The notes beneath the pieces were generated by a model. The model did not search any database and was not told the DNA's origin. It was given only the letters and a program-made list of their open reading frames with translations. Positions 1 to 8,803 of a DNA stretch of 64,000 nucleotides are shown in pieces; the first letter of the stretch is position 1, and each line of letters starts with the position of its first letter. Source of the DNA: Treponema_I sp045599005 (lineage in GTDB: Bacteria; Spirochaetota; Spirochaetia; Treponematales; Treponemataceae); contig JAZRVF010000001.1 of assembly GCA_045599005.1 (NCBI GenBank), positions 141,368 through 205,367 on the forward strand. The letters run 5' to 3'. The position numbers were made by a program, and so were the translations under genes.

Positions 1-5
1 GGAAT

Positions 6-716
6 TCAGTCCGTTGCCTGTCTGTGGGTATTATTTTTGTATTCAATCAGTTTTCCGTTTTTCCCGCATTTTTCTATTGCACCCATGTGAAAGAGAACCC
101 AGAGAATCATGTTCGCTTCTTTGCCGCAGCCCATTTCCTTCAGGTTCCGGGATGAAAAAACTTCGGGAAGTTCCTGGGGCAGTAAAGCGAAATAATCTTC
201 CGCAGAGGTAAAAACTTTTCTGTCTGTTATGGCCAGCAGTTCTTTGTCAGATTTGTACCAGTTCTTGCGGAATCTTCTGCTTCTGTTCTTGAGCTGGACA
301 GGTTCCTCTGTACGGATTCTGTGTTCCTCCTGTGTTATCTGAATCACTTCCAGTGTAAAACCCGGCTTTAATAAAAGATCCGTCAGTCCTGTGATCTGTG
401 AGAAGAGAGAGAGCCAGTTCAGCTTTTTGGGACTTTTCCGTCTTGAGATTTTTTCTCCTTTTTCATCCGTTAGGTGGATGTAATTGCATGTCACCATGGG
501 ATAAACAATCCGTACATTGTGAGTTCTCAGAAAAACTCCGCACTTTTCTTTTAATTTTCCCAAGCTGCCCGTCTGGATTTCAATTATTGAATCATCCTCT
601 GCAAGAATGTCGCAGATGAAACCGTCAAGTTTCACTTCCTGCTTTCCGTTGAATTCCAGTGAATACATGTTTTTGAGTGTGTGATGCAGTTTTGATTCAT
701 TGTAAGTGTTGATCAT
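6..716 (-). CDS. Hypothetical protein with nuclease-like N-terminal core
   Basis: A 236-residue soluble protein with no signal peptide. Residues 30-50 carry a D31/D36 ... E46-I-Q48 arrangement (LDGFICDI then IIEIQTG) that resembles the active-site strand pair of PD-(D/E)xK nuclease folds. A basic stretch follows (SRRKSPKK, near residue 91). The C-terminal half looks helical and may bind nucleic acid, but no family is recognised with certainty. It is transcribed divergently from the mraZ-led division operon and shows no functional link to it. A TATAGT-like -10 lies at about 755-760 on the minus strand. The nuclease reading is inference from a short motif; the gene itself is well supported by its length and by the divergent intergenic region. 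Confidence 0.75.
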   Translation of the reverse strand: MINTYNESKLHHTLKNMYSLEFNGKQEVKLDGFICDILAEDDSIIEIQTGSLGKLKEKCGVFLRTHNVRIVYPMVTCNYIHLTDEKGEKISRRKSPKKLNWLSLFSQITGLTDLLLKPGFTLEVIQITQEEHRIRTEEPVQLKNRSRRFRKNWYKSDKELLAITDRKVFTSAEDYFALLPQELPEVFSSRNLKEMGCGKEANMILWVLFHMGAIEKCGKNGKLIEYKNNTHRQATD

Positions 717-822
717 CTTCCGGCTCTTTTCTTAATTTAGCAGACTTTTTCATCACTATACAAGCGTCGTTAAGTAAATGTGGATTTTTTTTAGTTTTTT
801 GAAAAGTGGGGCCTGTGGTACG

Positions 823-850
823 TTGACATGAACTGAAAATGGATTAAAAT
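823..850 (+). promoter_or_regulatory. Promoter of the division (dcw) operon
   Basis: TTGACA at 823-828 and TAAAAT at 845-850 are separated by 16 bp, a near-consensus vegetative promoter. The predicted start site near 857 gives a leader of under 40 nt before mraZ, so the repeat array that follows sits right on the initial transcribed region, where a repressor would act. Confidence 0.75.
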
Positions 851-858
851 GGTTAACA

Positions 859-893
859 AGTGGGAAATAGTGGAGATTAGTGGTAATAAGTGG
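859..893 (+). promoter_or_regulatory. MraZ box: four AGTGG direct repeats, 10-bp period
   Basis: AGTGG occurs at 859, 869, 879 and 889, exactly one helical turn apart, ending one base before the mraZ ATG. Two further ATGG half-matches at 839 and 849 continue the 10-bp rhythm upstream. Known MraZ proteins bind tandem GTGG-type repeats in front of their own operon and repress it. The arrangement here fits that autoregulation, with four to six subsites instead of the three described in E. coli. Confidence 0.85.
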
Positions 894-894
894 T

Positions 895-1338
895 ATGGAA
901 TTGTTGACCGGTGAATACCGCAACACGCTGGACGAGAAAGGACGAATCCTTTTCCCGGCAAGACTGCGGCAGGAGATTACAGGAAATGTTCTCATCATCA
1001 CCCAGGCATTGGATCACTGCTTGTGGCTCTATACTCCAGAAGAATGGAAAAATCTGTCATCAAAACTGATGGAATCTGCTTCGCCTTTTGACCCGAAAGC
1101 CCGTCTTGTTGTGCGCCGTCTTGTCGCGCCGGCACAGGAAGTGGAATTTGACAAAGCAGGTCGTCTTTCAATCCCTCAAAGTTTGCGTCAATATGCCGGA
1201 CTGACTAAGGATTGCGTTGTTCTTGGAATCAATAAGTACATAGAACTTTGGGATTCTGAGAAATACCGTGAATATCTTGCTGAGAGTGAGGATTCCTTCC
1301 TTGAGGCAACAGAAGGTCTCCGGGATATCTGCTTTTAA
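895..1338 (+). CDS. mraZ: Transcriptional regulator MraZ
   Basis: A 147-residue protein with two SpoVT/AbrB-like halves. The first contains LTGEYRNTLDEKGRILFPARLR, the second VEFDKAGRLSIPQSLRQYAG; both carry the DxxGR signature of the family. It is a DNA-binding ring protein that represses the division and cell-wall cluster. The ATG at 895 was chosen because it gives the usual family N-terminus (MELLTGEYRNT). A GTG at 880 would add five residues and has a GGAGA 3 nt upstream, so it remains possible. It is the first gene of the dcw operon, directly behind a matching MraZ box, and is followed after 15 nt by rsmH. Confidence 0.95.
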   Translation: MELLTGEYRNTLDEKGRILFPARLRQEITGNVLIITQALDHCLWLYTPEEWKNLSSKLMESASPFDPKARLVVRRLVAPAQEVEFDKAGRLSIPQSLRQYAGLTKDCVVLGINKYIELWDSEKYREYLAESEDSFLEATEGLRDICF

Positions 1339-1353
1339 AATACGGAGTGAACT

Positions 1354-2310
1354 GTGGAAATTGTCCATACGCCGGTGCTTCTGGCTGAAACCTTGGAATA
1401 TCTGTCTCCAGTGGGTGAACCTTTTGAGCACGATGCATTCATGGTTGATTCAACCCTGGGTGAGGGCGGTCATTCCAACGCATTTTTAAGTAAGTTTGAA
1501 AATTTGCGTATAATCGGTTTGGATGCGGACCGGAATATTCAGGCTCGGGCTCGTGAACGTCTAAGTGTTTACGGTGACCGGATGATGTTCCATCTGGGCT
1601 GGTTCAACGATTTTTATGCAAATTATCCTGAAAGTTTGCCGCGCCCGAATCTGATTTTATTCGATCTGGGCATATCGGTCTTTCATTTTGAAAGAAGCGG
1701 TCGCGGTTTTTCTTTCAGATATGATGAACCTTTGGACATGAGGCTCAGCCCTGATGCCGGAGATTCAGTTGAAGTTCTGGTAAATACGATGCGCGAGGAA
1801 AAACTTGCGGATCTTATCTATCAGTACGGAGAAGAGCGCTACAGCAGGCGCATTGCGAAGGCGATCGTGGAGGCAAGAAAAAACTGCAGGATTGTCTCTT
1901 CAAAGGTGCTTGCTGAGATAATTTATGCCGCAGTTCCTGCTCAGTACCGCCACGGCAATATACATCCAGCCACAAAGACTTTTCAGGCTTTGCGGATTGC
2001 CGTGAACGGGGAATTGAACAGACTGCCGGTTGCGCTTAACGACGCTTTTAAAGATCTTGCAGTCGGTGGAAAACTGGGAGTGATCACTTTTCATTCCCTG
2101 GAGGACCGAATTGTCAAGAATATGTTCCGTGACTGGGGAAAACAGTGTACCTGTCCGCCGGAACAGCCGATATGTACTTGTGGCGGCAGACCGCACGGAA
2201 CTTTGCTTACAAGAAAACCTGTAGGTCCTACAGAAAGCGAAGTGTCCGAGAATTCGCCGTCCCGCAGCGCGAAACTGCGGGTAATTCGAAAGGAAAGGGA
2301 GTTGGAATAG
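1354..2310 (+). CDS. rsmH: 16S rRNA (cytosine1402-N4)-methyltransferase RsmH
   Basis: A 318-residue SAM-dependent methyltransferase that modifies the ribosomal decoding centre. The N-terminal HTPVLLAETLEYL and the SAM-binding DSTLGEGGHS (about residues 30-40) are family hallmarks, and ITFHSLEDRIVK lies near residue 240. A late Cys-rich stretch (CTCPPEQPICTCGG) is also usual for RsmH. The start is a GTG with GGAG about 7 nt upstream. The TAG stop touches the ATG of the next gene, indicating tight coupling. Length matches the family. Confidence 0.96.
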   Translation: MEIVHTPVLLAETLEYLSPVGEPFEHDAFMVDSTLGEGGHSNAFLSKFENLRIIGLDADRNIQARARERLSVYGDRMMFHLGWFNDFYANYPESLPRPNLILFDLGISVFHFERSGRGFSFRYDEPLDMRLSPDAGDSVEVLVNTMREEKLADLIYQYGEERYSRRIAKAIVEARKNCRIVSSKVLAEIIYAAVPAQYRHGNIHPATKTFQALRIAVNGELNRLPVALNDAFKDLAVGGKLGVITFHSLEDRIVKNMFRDWGKQCTCPPEQPICTCGGRPHGTLLTRKPVGPTESEVSENSPSRSAKLRVIRKERELE

Positions 2311-2607
2311 ATGAGTGCAAAATTGTCCGGTTTTCTGAGAACTGTTCTTGTTGTCATACTGATTCTCTGCATTCCGCTTTCATTTGTTCTTGCCGGAATC
2401 CAGATCCACAGCTATGCGAATCTGAATCGGGAAGTGAAGGCTTTGAACGAAAAACAGTACAAGCTTATTGACGAGAACAGACGCCTTGTGAGTGAGATAA
2501 GTGTTCTTACAGGCTCTGAACGCATAGAAAAAATCGCTCAGGAGGAATATGGGATGCGCCCGGCAGAAAGTTCAGAAATTCTCCGCGTGAATATCGTAGG
2601 AAACTGA
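2311..2607 (+). CDS. ftsL: Cell division protein FtsL-like
   Basis: A 98-residue bitopic membrane protein with a short cytoplasmic N-terminus, one transmembrane segment (about residues 8-30, rich in V/L/I) and a periplasmic heptad-like coil (LNREVKALNEKQYKLIDENRR). The C-terminus, RIEKIAQEEYGMRPAES, resembles the end of FtsL/DivIC-type proteins. It would form the FtsQ-FtsL-FtsB divisome subcomplex. Sequence conservation in FtsL is low, so the name rests on topology, size and position between rsmH and murF. The ATG follows the rsmH stop with no gap. Confidence 0.85.
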   Translation: MSAKLSGFLRTVLVVILILCIPLSFVLAGIQIHSYANLNREVKALNEKQYKLIDENRRLVSEISVLTGSERIEKIAQEEYGMRPAESSEILRVNIVGN

Positions 2608-2678
2608 GCTGGAAAAATTAATGCCTTGTGAATCTTTGTTCATATAGGACTGACATAGAAATCTGATAATGAGAAAAC

Positions 2679-4124
2679 ATGGTGGTGGGTGTGAATTCTC
2701 TTTTGACATTGGATGAGCTGTGTTCTGCAACTGATGGAAGATTGTGGAATCCGGCTGTCGGCAGTACAAATTTCTCTTTTACAGACGTTGCGACTGACAG
2801 CCGTAATGTGTCTGAACATACTCTTTTTGTGCCCCTGATCGGAGAAAATCAGGACGGGCACGCTTACATTCAGCAGGCTTTTGAAAGAGGTGCTTCCGCT
2901 GTGCTTGCGGCAGAAGTGTCTTCGGAAAAATTCGGACAGGTTTATGACAGTCTGTCTGAGAAAGGGCTTGTTGTGATTCTCGTAAAAAATACTCTTACAG
3001 CTCTGCAGAAGGCAGCCGCCCGCTATGTGGAGAAATTTCCGGAACTGATTAGAATCGGCATCACAGGAAGCAACGGCAAGACAACCACCAAAGAACTTGC
3101 AAAGAATGTTGTGGGTGCCAGATACAATGTCATCGCAACTGAAGGTAACTTTAACTCAGAGACAGGACTGCCTCTGTCTGTGTTCAGGATTCGGCCGGAA
3201 CACCAGGCTGGTATCTTTGAGATGGGAATGAACCGGGTTGACGAGATCGGTGAGCTGGCGGCAGTTCTTAAACCCCGTTATGCAATCATCACTAATGTGG
3301 GCACAGCGCATATCGGGATTCTGGGAAGCAGGGAAGCGATTGCCACAGAAAAGAAGAAGATTTTCTCGTTTTTTGACAGTTCTTCTGTGGGCTTTGTTCC
3401 AGAGGATGATTCTTTTGCTGAGTTCCTGAGAAATGTTCCGGCAGGCACTGTGAAAACATTCGGTACCGCTTCAATGGATGAGATCTCAGAGGTGAAGGAT
3501 CTTGGCTTTGCCGGAACTGAATTCTCTTTGAAAAATCAGAAAATCACTCTTGCCCTGAACGGCTCATACAATTTTAAGAACTGTCTTGGTGTTGTTGCGC
3601 TGGCGGAAGAGCTGGGGCTTACTGCGGAAGAGATTAAGGCAGGTGTTGAGAAAACCGTTCCTCTTTTCGGAAGAAGCGCTGTGAAACACGGAAAATTCAC
3701 TGTGGTTGAGGACTGTTACAATGCCAACGGTGATTCAATGGAAGCGGCAGTCACTTATTACGGTTCCATGAAGGTTCCCGGAAAAAAAGTGCTGGTCCTC
3801 GGTGACATGTTTGAACTTGGTGAGCATTCTGACTCGGTTCATGAGAGAATGGCCCGCTGCGCAAAGGATTCCGGTGCGGACACGGTTGTGTTTGTCGGTG
3901 AAGCCATGACAAAGGCCTGCGCTGCTGTTGGGAAGGGTGATGCTTTTTCTGCTGCGGGCGTGAATGTCCTGTGCTGTCCTTCTGCTGATGACGCTGCTGT
4001 GTCCTCTCTGTCTGACAGTCTGTGTGCACTGCTTGAAGACGGTGATCTGGTTCTGGTCAAAGGTTCCCGTGGAATGAGGCTGGAACGCATCACTGACAGG
4101 TTGGAGAAGGAGGCCGGAGTTTGA
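2679..4124 (+). CDS. murF: UDP-MurNAc-tripeptide--D-Ala-D-Ala ligase MurF
   Basis: A 481-residue cytosolic Mur ligase that adds the terminal dipeptide to the peptidoglycan precursor. The ATP-binding loop GITGSNGKTTTKEL is near residues 128-141, followed by TEGNFNSETGLPLS and the Mur-ligase motif EMGMNRVDEIGELA. A central NYNFKNC-like segment and a C-terminal Rossmann domain (VLVLGDMFELGEHS) complete the usual three-domain order. Several GTG codons just after the ATG (2682, 2685, 2691) are alternative starts, since no strong Shine-Dalgarno is visible. Its TGA overlaps the TTG start of ftsW. Confidence 0.95.
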   Translation: MVVGVNSLLTLDELCSATDGRLWNPAVGSTNFSFTDVATDSRNVSEHTLFVPLIGENQDGHAYIQQAFERGASAVLAAEVSSEKFGQVYDSLSEKGLVVILVKNTLTALQKAAARYVEKFPELIRIGITGSNGKTTTKELAKNVVGARYNVIATEGNFNSETGLPLSVFRIRPEHQAGIFEMGMNRVDEIGELAAVLKPRYAIITNVGTAHIGILGSREAIATEKKKIFSFFDSSSVGFVPEDDSFAEFLRNVPAGTVKTFGTASMDEISEVKDLGFAGTEFSLKNQKITLALNGSYNFKNCLGVVALAEELGLTAEEIKAGVEKTVPLFGRSAVKHGKFTVVEDCYNANGDSMEAAVTYYGSMKVPGKKVLVLGDMFELGEHSDSVHERMARCAKDSGADTVVFVGEAMTKACAAVGKGDAFSAAGVNVLCCPSADDAAVSSLSDSLCALLEDGDLVLVKGSRGMRLERITDRLEKEAGV

Positions 4125-5368
4125 GCGATAATCAGTCCGAAAACAGTTTTTACTCTGTTCCTTCATATATAACCCAGTCCCTTCCGGCTCAGAATCAGCC
4201 TGCAAGAATCGAGACATCCTCCAGATTCTATTCAGTAAGGCCTGAGCGTCCCCTTAACAGAAAGAAAATGGATCTGGGGCTTATTGTCTCCGTTGTCCTT
4301 CTTCTTGGCCTCGGTCTTATCACACTTTATGCAAGTTCACAGAGTTATGCGCTCCGTTTTAAAGATGATGCCCTTTATTTCGTAAAAAGGCAGCTTCTGT
4401 TTCTGGTCTGCGGAGCGGCTCTGATGGTTGTGACCGTGTGTCTTGACATGAACTTTATCCGCCGTATTCTTCCTGTGCTTGTTATAGGAACTTTTGTCCT
4501 CTGTCTTCTGACCTTTTTTCCGGGCATCGGACAGGAACGTAACGGTGCAAGACGCTGGATAAATGTTCCCGGCGGAGGAAGCCTGCAGCCTTCTGAATTT
4601 GCAAAACTTGCACTGATTCTTTTCTGTGCAAATCTGTTTGACAAAAAAGCGGACCGGCTTGATAACCCGGCAGTCAGTATCTATCCTGCCGCACTCGGTC
4701 TCTTTCTTTTTGTTGTGGTTGTCTATCTTCAGGACGATTTTTCCACTTCCATGTTCCTTCTGCTGATAGGACTCTGCATGTTTTTCATTGCCGGTGTGAA
4801 AATGCGCTGGTTTTTTGCTTTTGTTGTCTTCGCGGTTCCGATTGCGATTCTGTTCATTTTTACATCGGAATTCCGCGTGGAAAGACTGATTGCATTTCTT
4901 GTTCCAGATTACGATGTGAACGGAATGAACTTCCAGGTGAACAATGCAAAACGTGCGATTACTGCCGGTAGAATGTGGGGAAACGGATTCGGAACGGGCC
5001 TTACATATGTGAGCCGCATTCCGGAAGTCCAGGCGGACTTTATATTTGCAGGATTTGCAGAGGCGATGGGTTTTGTGGGCGTTATCGGTTATTTCATTGT
5101 CCTGGGATATTTCTATGTGCGCACGCTGCTGATCGCTTCACGATGTGCAGACAGATTCAGAAGTCTTATCGCTTTTGGCTGTGGCACACTGATTTTTTTC
5201 CAGTCCCTTATGAACTGTGCGGTTTCAAGCGGTGCAATGCCTGCAACAGGAATTCCACTGCCTTTTTTCTCTGCGGGAGGAACATCGATTATTGTGATGA
5301 TGCTTGCCTGCGGTCTGATAATAAATGTTTCACAATACAAAACAGTGTCGGAGAATGAAAATGAGTGA
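4121..5368 (+). CDS. ftsW: Septal peptidoglycan polymerase FtsW (SEDS family)
   Basis: A 415-residue polytopic membrane protein of the RodA/FtsW/SpoVE family, the glycosyltransferase that polymerises lipid II at the septum. Motifs include LQPSEFAKLALILF (about residue 150) and PLPFFSAGGTS near the C-terminus. About 45 hydrophilic residues precede the first membrane segment, somewhat longer than in many relatives. The start is TTG at 4121, supported by AAGGAGG at 4107-4113 with a 7-nt spacer, and overlaps the murF stop (TTGA). No septal transpeptidase (ftsI) gene is present beside it. Confidence 0.95.
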   Translation: MSDNQSENSFYSVPSYITQSLPAQNQPARIETSSRFYSVRPERPLNRKKMDLGLIVSVVLLLGLGLITLYASSQSYALRFKDDALYFVKRQLLFLVCGAALMVVTVCLDMNFIRRILPVLVIGTFVLCLLTFFPGIGQERNGARRWINVPGGGSLQPSEFAKLALILFCANLFDKKADRLDNPAVSIYPAALGLFLFVVVVYLQDDFSTSMFLLLIGLCMFFIAGVKMRWFFAFVVFAVPIAILFIFTSEFRVERLIAFLVPDYDVNGMNFQVNNAKRAITAGRMWGNGFGTGLTYVSRIPEVQADFIFAGFAEAMGFVGVIGYFIVLGYFYVRTLLIASRCADRFRSLIAFGCGTLIFFQSLMNCAVSSGAMPATGIPLPFFSAGGTSIIVMMLACGLIINVSQYKTVSENENE

Positions 5369-6182
5369 CGACTTTCTTTATACCGGATATGAGCAGTATT
5401 ATGCTGAGGAAAAATCAAGAACAGCAAAAAAAGCCAGAATTCTTAAGATCCTTATGGGGATTCTTATCTCCGTCCTTGTGATTGAGGGATTGCTTTATAC
5501 AGTTGTATTCCCCTGTCTCAAACCGGTGGAGTATTCTTTTGTGGGCCTGAAGAATCTGTCTGCAGATTCTCTTCTGCGTTATGCCAATGCCTGGAACCAG
5601 ACTTCATGGATAAAATTTGATACAGCCTCATTCTCTGCCCGTCTTGCAGGAAACAGCGCGATTGAATCAATCAGTGTAGAGAAAAAATTCCCCAACATCA
5701 TTCTGGTGAATGTGGAGGAGCGTGAGGCTGTTGCATTCAGTCTTGTAAATTTCGCAGGACACACTCAGCCTGTGCAGATTGACCGGAGAGGAAATGTGTT
5801 TTCTGTGGAGAATTTTTCCGCTGACAGTTCCGTGCCGCTGATCACAGGACTTGATATAGAACGTATCAATGATGGTTATAAATTTTCCGCTGATATTCAT
5901 GAACTTCTTGATCAGATCCGATACCTGAGAAAAAAGCAGCCGGTGCTTCTGGAAGCTCTTTCCGAAATTCATGTGGTTCCCACGGAATTCGGCAGTTATG
6001 AACTTGTTTTGTATCCAATTCATTCTCATATCCCCGTGCTTTCTGACCGAAACTTAAATGAGGAATCATTGAGTAAAGCAATGGTTATGATTAATGCGTT
6101 CATCGAGAATAATGACAATGTTACGGGACTTGACGTGCGTTATGGTTCCATATCTTATGAACGCGGAGGTGGAATGCTATGA
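5361..6182 (+). CDS. ftsQ: Cell division protein FtsQ/DivIB
   Basis: A 273-residue bitopic protein. A cytoplasmic head of about 30 residues, a single transmembrane helix (ILMGILISVLVIEGLLYTVV) and a periplasmic POTRA-like domain (VEYSFVGLKNLSADSLLRYA, about residues 58-77) are visible. An FtsQ beta domain containing VNVEEREAVAF and QIDRRGNVF follows. It links early and late divisome proteins. The ATG at 5361 was preferred because GGAGA lies 6 nt upstream; ATG at 5355 is an alternative. It overlaps ftsW by 8 nt and ftsA by 4 nt (ATGA). Confidence 0.9.
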   Translation: MSDDFLYTGYEQYYAEEKSRTAKKARILKILMGILISVLVIEGLLYTVVFPCLKPVEYSFVGLKNLSADSLLRYANAWNQTSWIKFDTASFSARLAGNSAIESISVEKKFPNIILVNVEEREAVAFSLVNFAGHTQPVQIDRRGNVFSVENFSADSSVPLITGLDIERINDGYKFSADIHELLDQIRYLRKKQPVLLEALSEIHVVPTEFGSYELVLYPIHSHIPVLSDRNLNEESLSKAMVMINAFIENNDNVTGLDVRYGSISYERGGGML

Positions 6183-7444
6183 GTGATTTAATCGTTGGTC
6201 TTGATATCGGGACTTCGAATGTCCGTTGTGTAATCGGAGAAGTGACCGTAAATCCTCAGACACTGGAAAAAGAGCTCCAGATCACCGGAGTTGGTGTGGC
6301 ACCTTCCACAGGCCTTAGAAACGGAACGATTGTAAACATTGAGTCCACAAGTCAGGCAATCAAAAAAGCTGTTGAAGATGCAGAGCTGATGAGTGGAAAC
6401 CAGGTTTATACAGTTTATACACAGATCAACGGATGTCAGGTTGTTACGCAGGATTCCCAGGGAGCTGTTGCTGTTGTCCAGAAAGACCCGAACAGCAACA
6501 TGCGGGAAATCTCAGAGGAAGACAAAGTCCGGGTTCTTGAGTCAGCAACAGCTGTACCGCTGCCTGTGGACCGGGTTCTGATCTCCCACGTGGTTCAGAA
6601 TTATGTGGTGAACGAGACCACTGTTGTAAAGGATCCTATAAATATGATCGGTGTGCGTCTGGAAGCAAATGTCCATCTTATCACCGCTTCTTCAACACCG
6701 CTGCAGAACATTTACAGATGTATCCAGCGGGCAGGATTTGACACTGCCGAGATTCAGCTGAATACGCTTGTGGCTTCGCAGGCGGTCACAATCAAAGAGG
6801 AAAGGGAAGTCGGCTCGATTGTGATTGACATGGGAGCCGGTTCCACAGACGCGATCGTCTTCTTTGATGATGCGCCGATCTTCACTGCATCTGTGAATTA
6901 CGGTGGAAATATTGTCACCCAGGATATCGCACTTGTCTTCGGAATCAGTATTGAGAACGCTGAAAAAATAAAATGCAAATCAGGATGCGCATGGGAGCCT
7001 CTGCTCGAGAACTTCGAGACGGTTTACATTCCTGGTGTCGGTGGAAATCCCACGACTGAGAGAAGCAGGAATGATGTCTGCCGTATCATTCAGCCCCGTG
7101 TGGTGGAAATCTTTACCATGCTGAGCCAGAAGATCTGTGATGGTCTTGGTATGAAAAAGATCAGAGGAAATATTATCCTGGTAGGCGGCGGAGCCAATCT
7201 GTCCGGTGTTACGGAATGTGCGGAGATGGTTTTCGGTGCACCGGTGGTTCGTCCCGGTTATCCAAAAAATTTCGGTGGACTGGATGATAAGTACAAAAAG
7301 CCGGAGTTTGCAACTGCCGTCGGTCTTGTTGTAAGTAATTTGGACAAACATAACAGGAACAGTTCTTTGCCTGAGGCTGTTGAGGAAGAACGTGGAAAAG
7401 GATTTTTTTCAATGATTTCCGGCTGGTTTAAAGAACTTTTTTAA
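6179..7444 (+). CDS. ftsA: Cell division protein FtsA
   Basis: A 421-residue actin-like ATPase that tethers FtsZ to the membrane. The phosphate-1 loop LIVGLDIGTSNVRCVIGE opens the protein, the 1C domain follows, and IVIDMGAGSTDAIVFFDD (about residue 218) and ILVGGGANLSG (about residue 330) are the phosphate-2 and adenosine motifs. The C-terminus ends in a short amphipathic helix (FFSMISGWFKELF), the usual membrane-targeting sequence. It overlaps ftsQ by ATGA and is followed by ftsZ after about 94 nt. Confidence 0.97.
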   Translation: MSDLIVGLDIGTSNVRCVIGEVTVNPQTLEKELQITGVGVAPSTGLRNGTIVNIESTSQAIKKAVEDAELMSGNQVYTVYTQINGCQVVTQDSQGAVAVVQKDPNSNMREISEEDKVRVLESATAVPLPVDRVLISHVVQNYVVNETTVVKDPINMIGVRLEANVHLITASSTPLQNIYRCIQRAGFDTAEIQLNTLVASQAVTIKEEREVGSIVIDMGAGSTDAIVFFDDAPIFTASVNYGGNIVTQDIALVFGISIENAEKIKCKSGCAWEPLLENFETVYIPGVGGNPTTERSRNDVCRIIQPRVVEIFTMLSQKICDGLGMKKIRGNIILVGGGANLSGVTECAEMVFGAPVVRPGYPKNFGGLDDKYKKPEFATAVGLVVSNLDKHNRNSSLPEAVEEERGKGFFSMISGWFKELF

Positions 7445-7538
7445 TATTTTTTAGAAAAGAAAGCGATAATAGATATAGAAACTTTTTGAGGTTTTGTCCG
7501 CTTTATCGGATTTCATATTATTTTTGGGGGGGATTAAC

Positions 7539-8762
7539 ATGGATGTTTCAATTCTGGAGAATAGGGGTGCAAATCCCACAATCATCAAGGTTTTCGGTTG
7601 TGGTGGAGCTGGTTCCAACGCGGTAAACCGAATGATTGATGCCGGAGTTTCCGGTGTCGATTTTATTGTTGCCAACACAGACCTGCAGGCTCTGAGTCGT
7701 TCAAATGCCCCGACCAAACTTGATATCGGTGCAAAAACTACAGGTGGCCTTGGTGCCGGTGGAAACCCTGATGTGGGTGAGGCCGCCGCAACTGAAGATG
7801 TGGAGAAAATCAAGAATTCGCTTAAGGGTGCGGACATGGTTTTTATCACTGCAGGAATGGGCGGCGGTACAGGAACCGGATCTGCTCCTGTGGTTGCAAG
7901 GATCTCCAAAGAACTGGGTGCCCTTACTGTGGGTGTTGTGACAAAGCCTTTCTCTTTTGAGGGAAAGGCAAAGATGCGCATTGCAGACACAGGAATTGAG
8001 AAACTTCATAAAGAGGTTGACACTCTTATTGTCATTCCCAGCGACCTGCTCAAGAAAGTGATTGATAAAAAGACTTCTGCCCGTGAGGCTTTCATCATTG
8101 CAGACGATGTTCTCCGCCAGGGTGTGCAGGGTATTTCAGACCTGATTACAAAGCCTGGTGACATCAACATTGATTTTGCCGATGTAAAGACAACCATGAA
8201 AGGCAAAGGTGACGCGATTCTTGGTGTCGGTGTCGGACACGGTGACAACAGGGCTGTGGATGCCGCAACTTACTCAATCAACAATCCTCTTCTTGAGGAT
8301 TCCCACATTGAAGGTGCAAAGAATATCCTTATCAATATCACCGGTAATGAAGACCTGGGAATGTTTGAGGTTGAGGAGATTGTGGAGACGATCAGGTCAT
8401 CTGCAGATGAGGACGTTCTTCTGATTTATGGAACTGCTGTTGATCCTGAGATGCAGGACAATATTTCCGTTACTGTCATTGCAACTGGTTTCCCTGATGA
8501 AAGCGCCTCTGTCCACACAGTTAAGGAAGAGACTGAGAAAAAAGCTGCTGAACCTAAACCTGTCTCAAAAGAGCCTTCTGTTGATCAAAGTGGCAATCAG
8601 TTCTTCTCACTCAATCAGTGGAAGAGCATGAACAAAACTTCTTCAGGAACCGTGGGCGGAATTTTTGCTCCAGGTTCAAAAGGTGTGTATGTAGAGGATG
8701 ATCTTGAGACTCCGGCAGTATTGCGCAACACATCTTTCCGGATCGATAAAGACAAGAAATAG
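7539..8762 (+). CDS. ftsZ: Cell division GTPase FtsZ
   Basis: A 407-residue tubulin homologue forming the Z-ring. KVFGCGGAGSNAVNRM (near residue 17) and the GTP-binding GGGTGTGSAP loop (near residue 105) are intact, as is the synergy region with NIDFADVKTTMKGKG. A Ser/Lys/Glu-rich linker leads to a C-terminal peptide with DLETPAVLRN, the FtsA/ZipA-binding core, followed by a basic tail. The ATG at 7539 has a G-rich Shine-Dalgarno (GGGGGGGA) 6-8 nt upstream; a longer reading from 7494 would place residues ahead of it. Confidence 0.98.
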   Translation: MDVSILENRGANPTIIKVFGCGGAGSNAVNRMIDAGVSGVDFIVANTDLQALSRSNAPTKLDIGAKTTGGLGAGGNPDVGEAAATEDVEKIKNSLKGADMVFITAGMGGGTGTGSAPVVARISKELGALTVGVVTKPFSFEGKAKMRIADTGIEKLHKEVDTLIVIPSDLLKKVIDKKTSAREAFIIADDVLRQGVQGISDLITKPGDINIDFADVKTTMKGKGDAILGVGVGHGDNRAVDAATYSINNPLLEDSHIEGAKNILINITGNEDLGMFEVEEIVETIRSSADEDVLLIYGTAVDPEMQDNISVTVIATGFPDESASVHTVKEETEKKAAEPKPVSKEPSVDQSGNQFFSLNQWKSMNKTSSGTVGGIFAPGSKGVYVEDDLETPAVLRNTSFRIDKDKK

Positions 8763-8803
8763 GCTTTAGGGAAAGATAAAAGGAATCCTTCAGGCAAAAA
8801 GAA

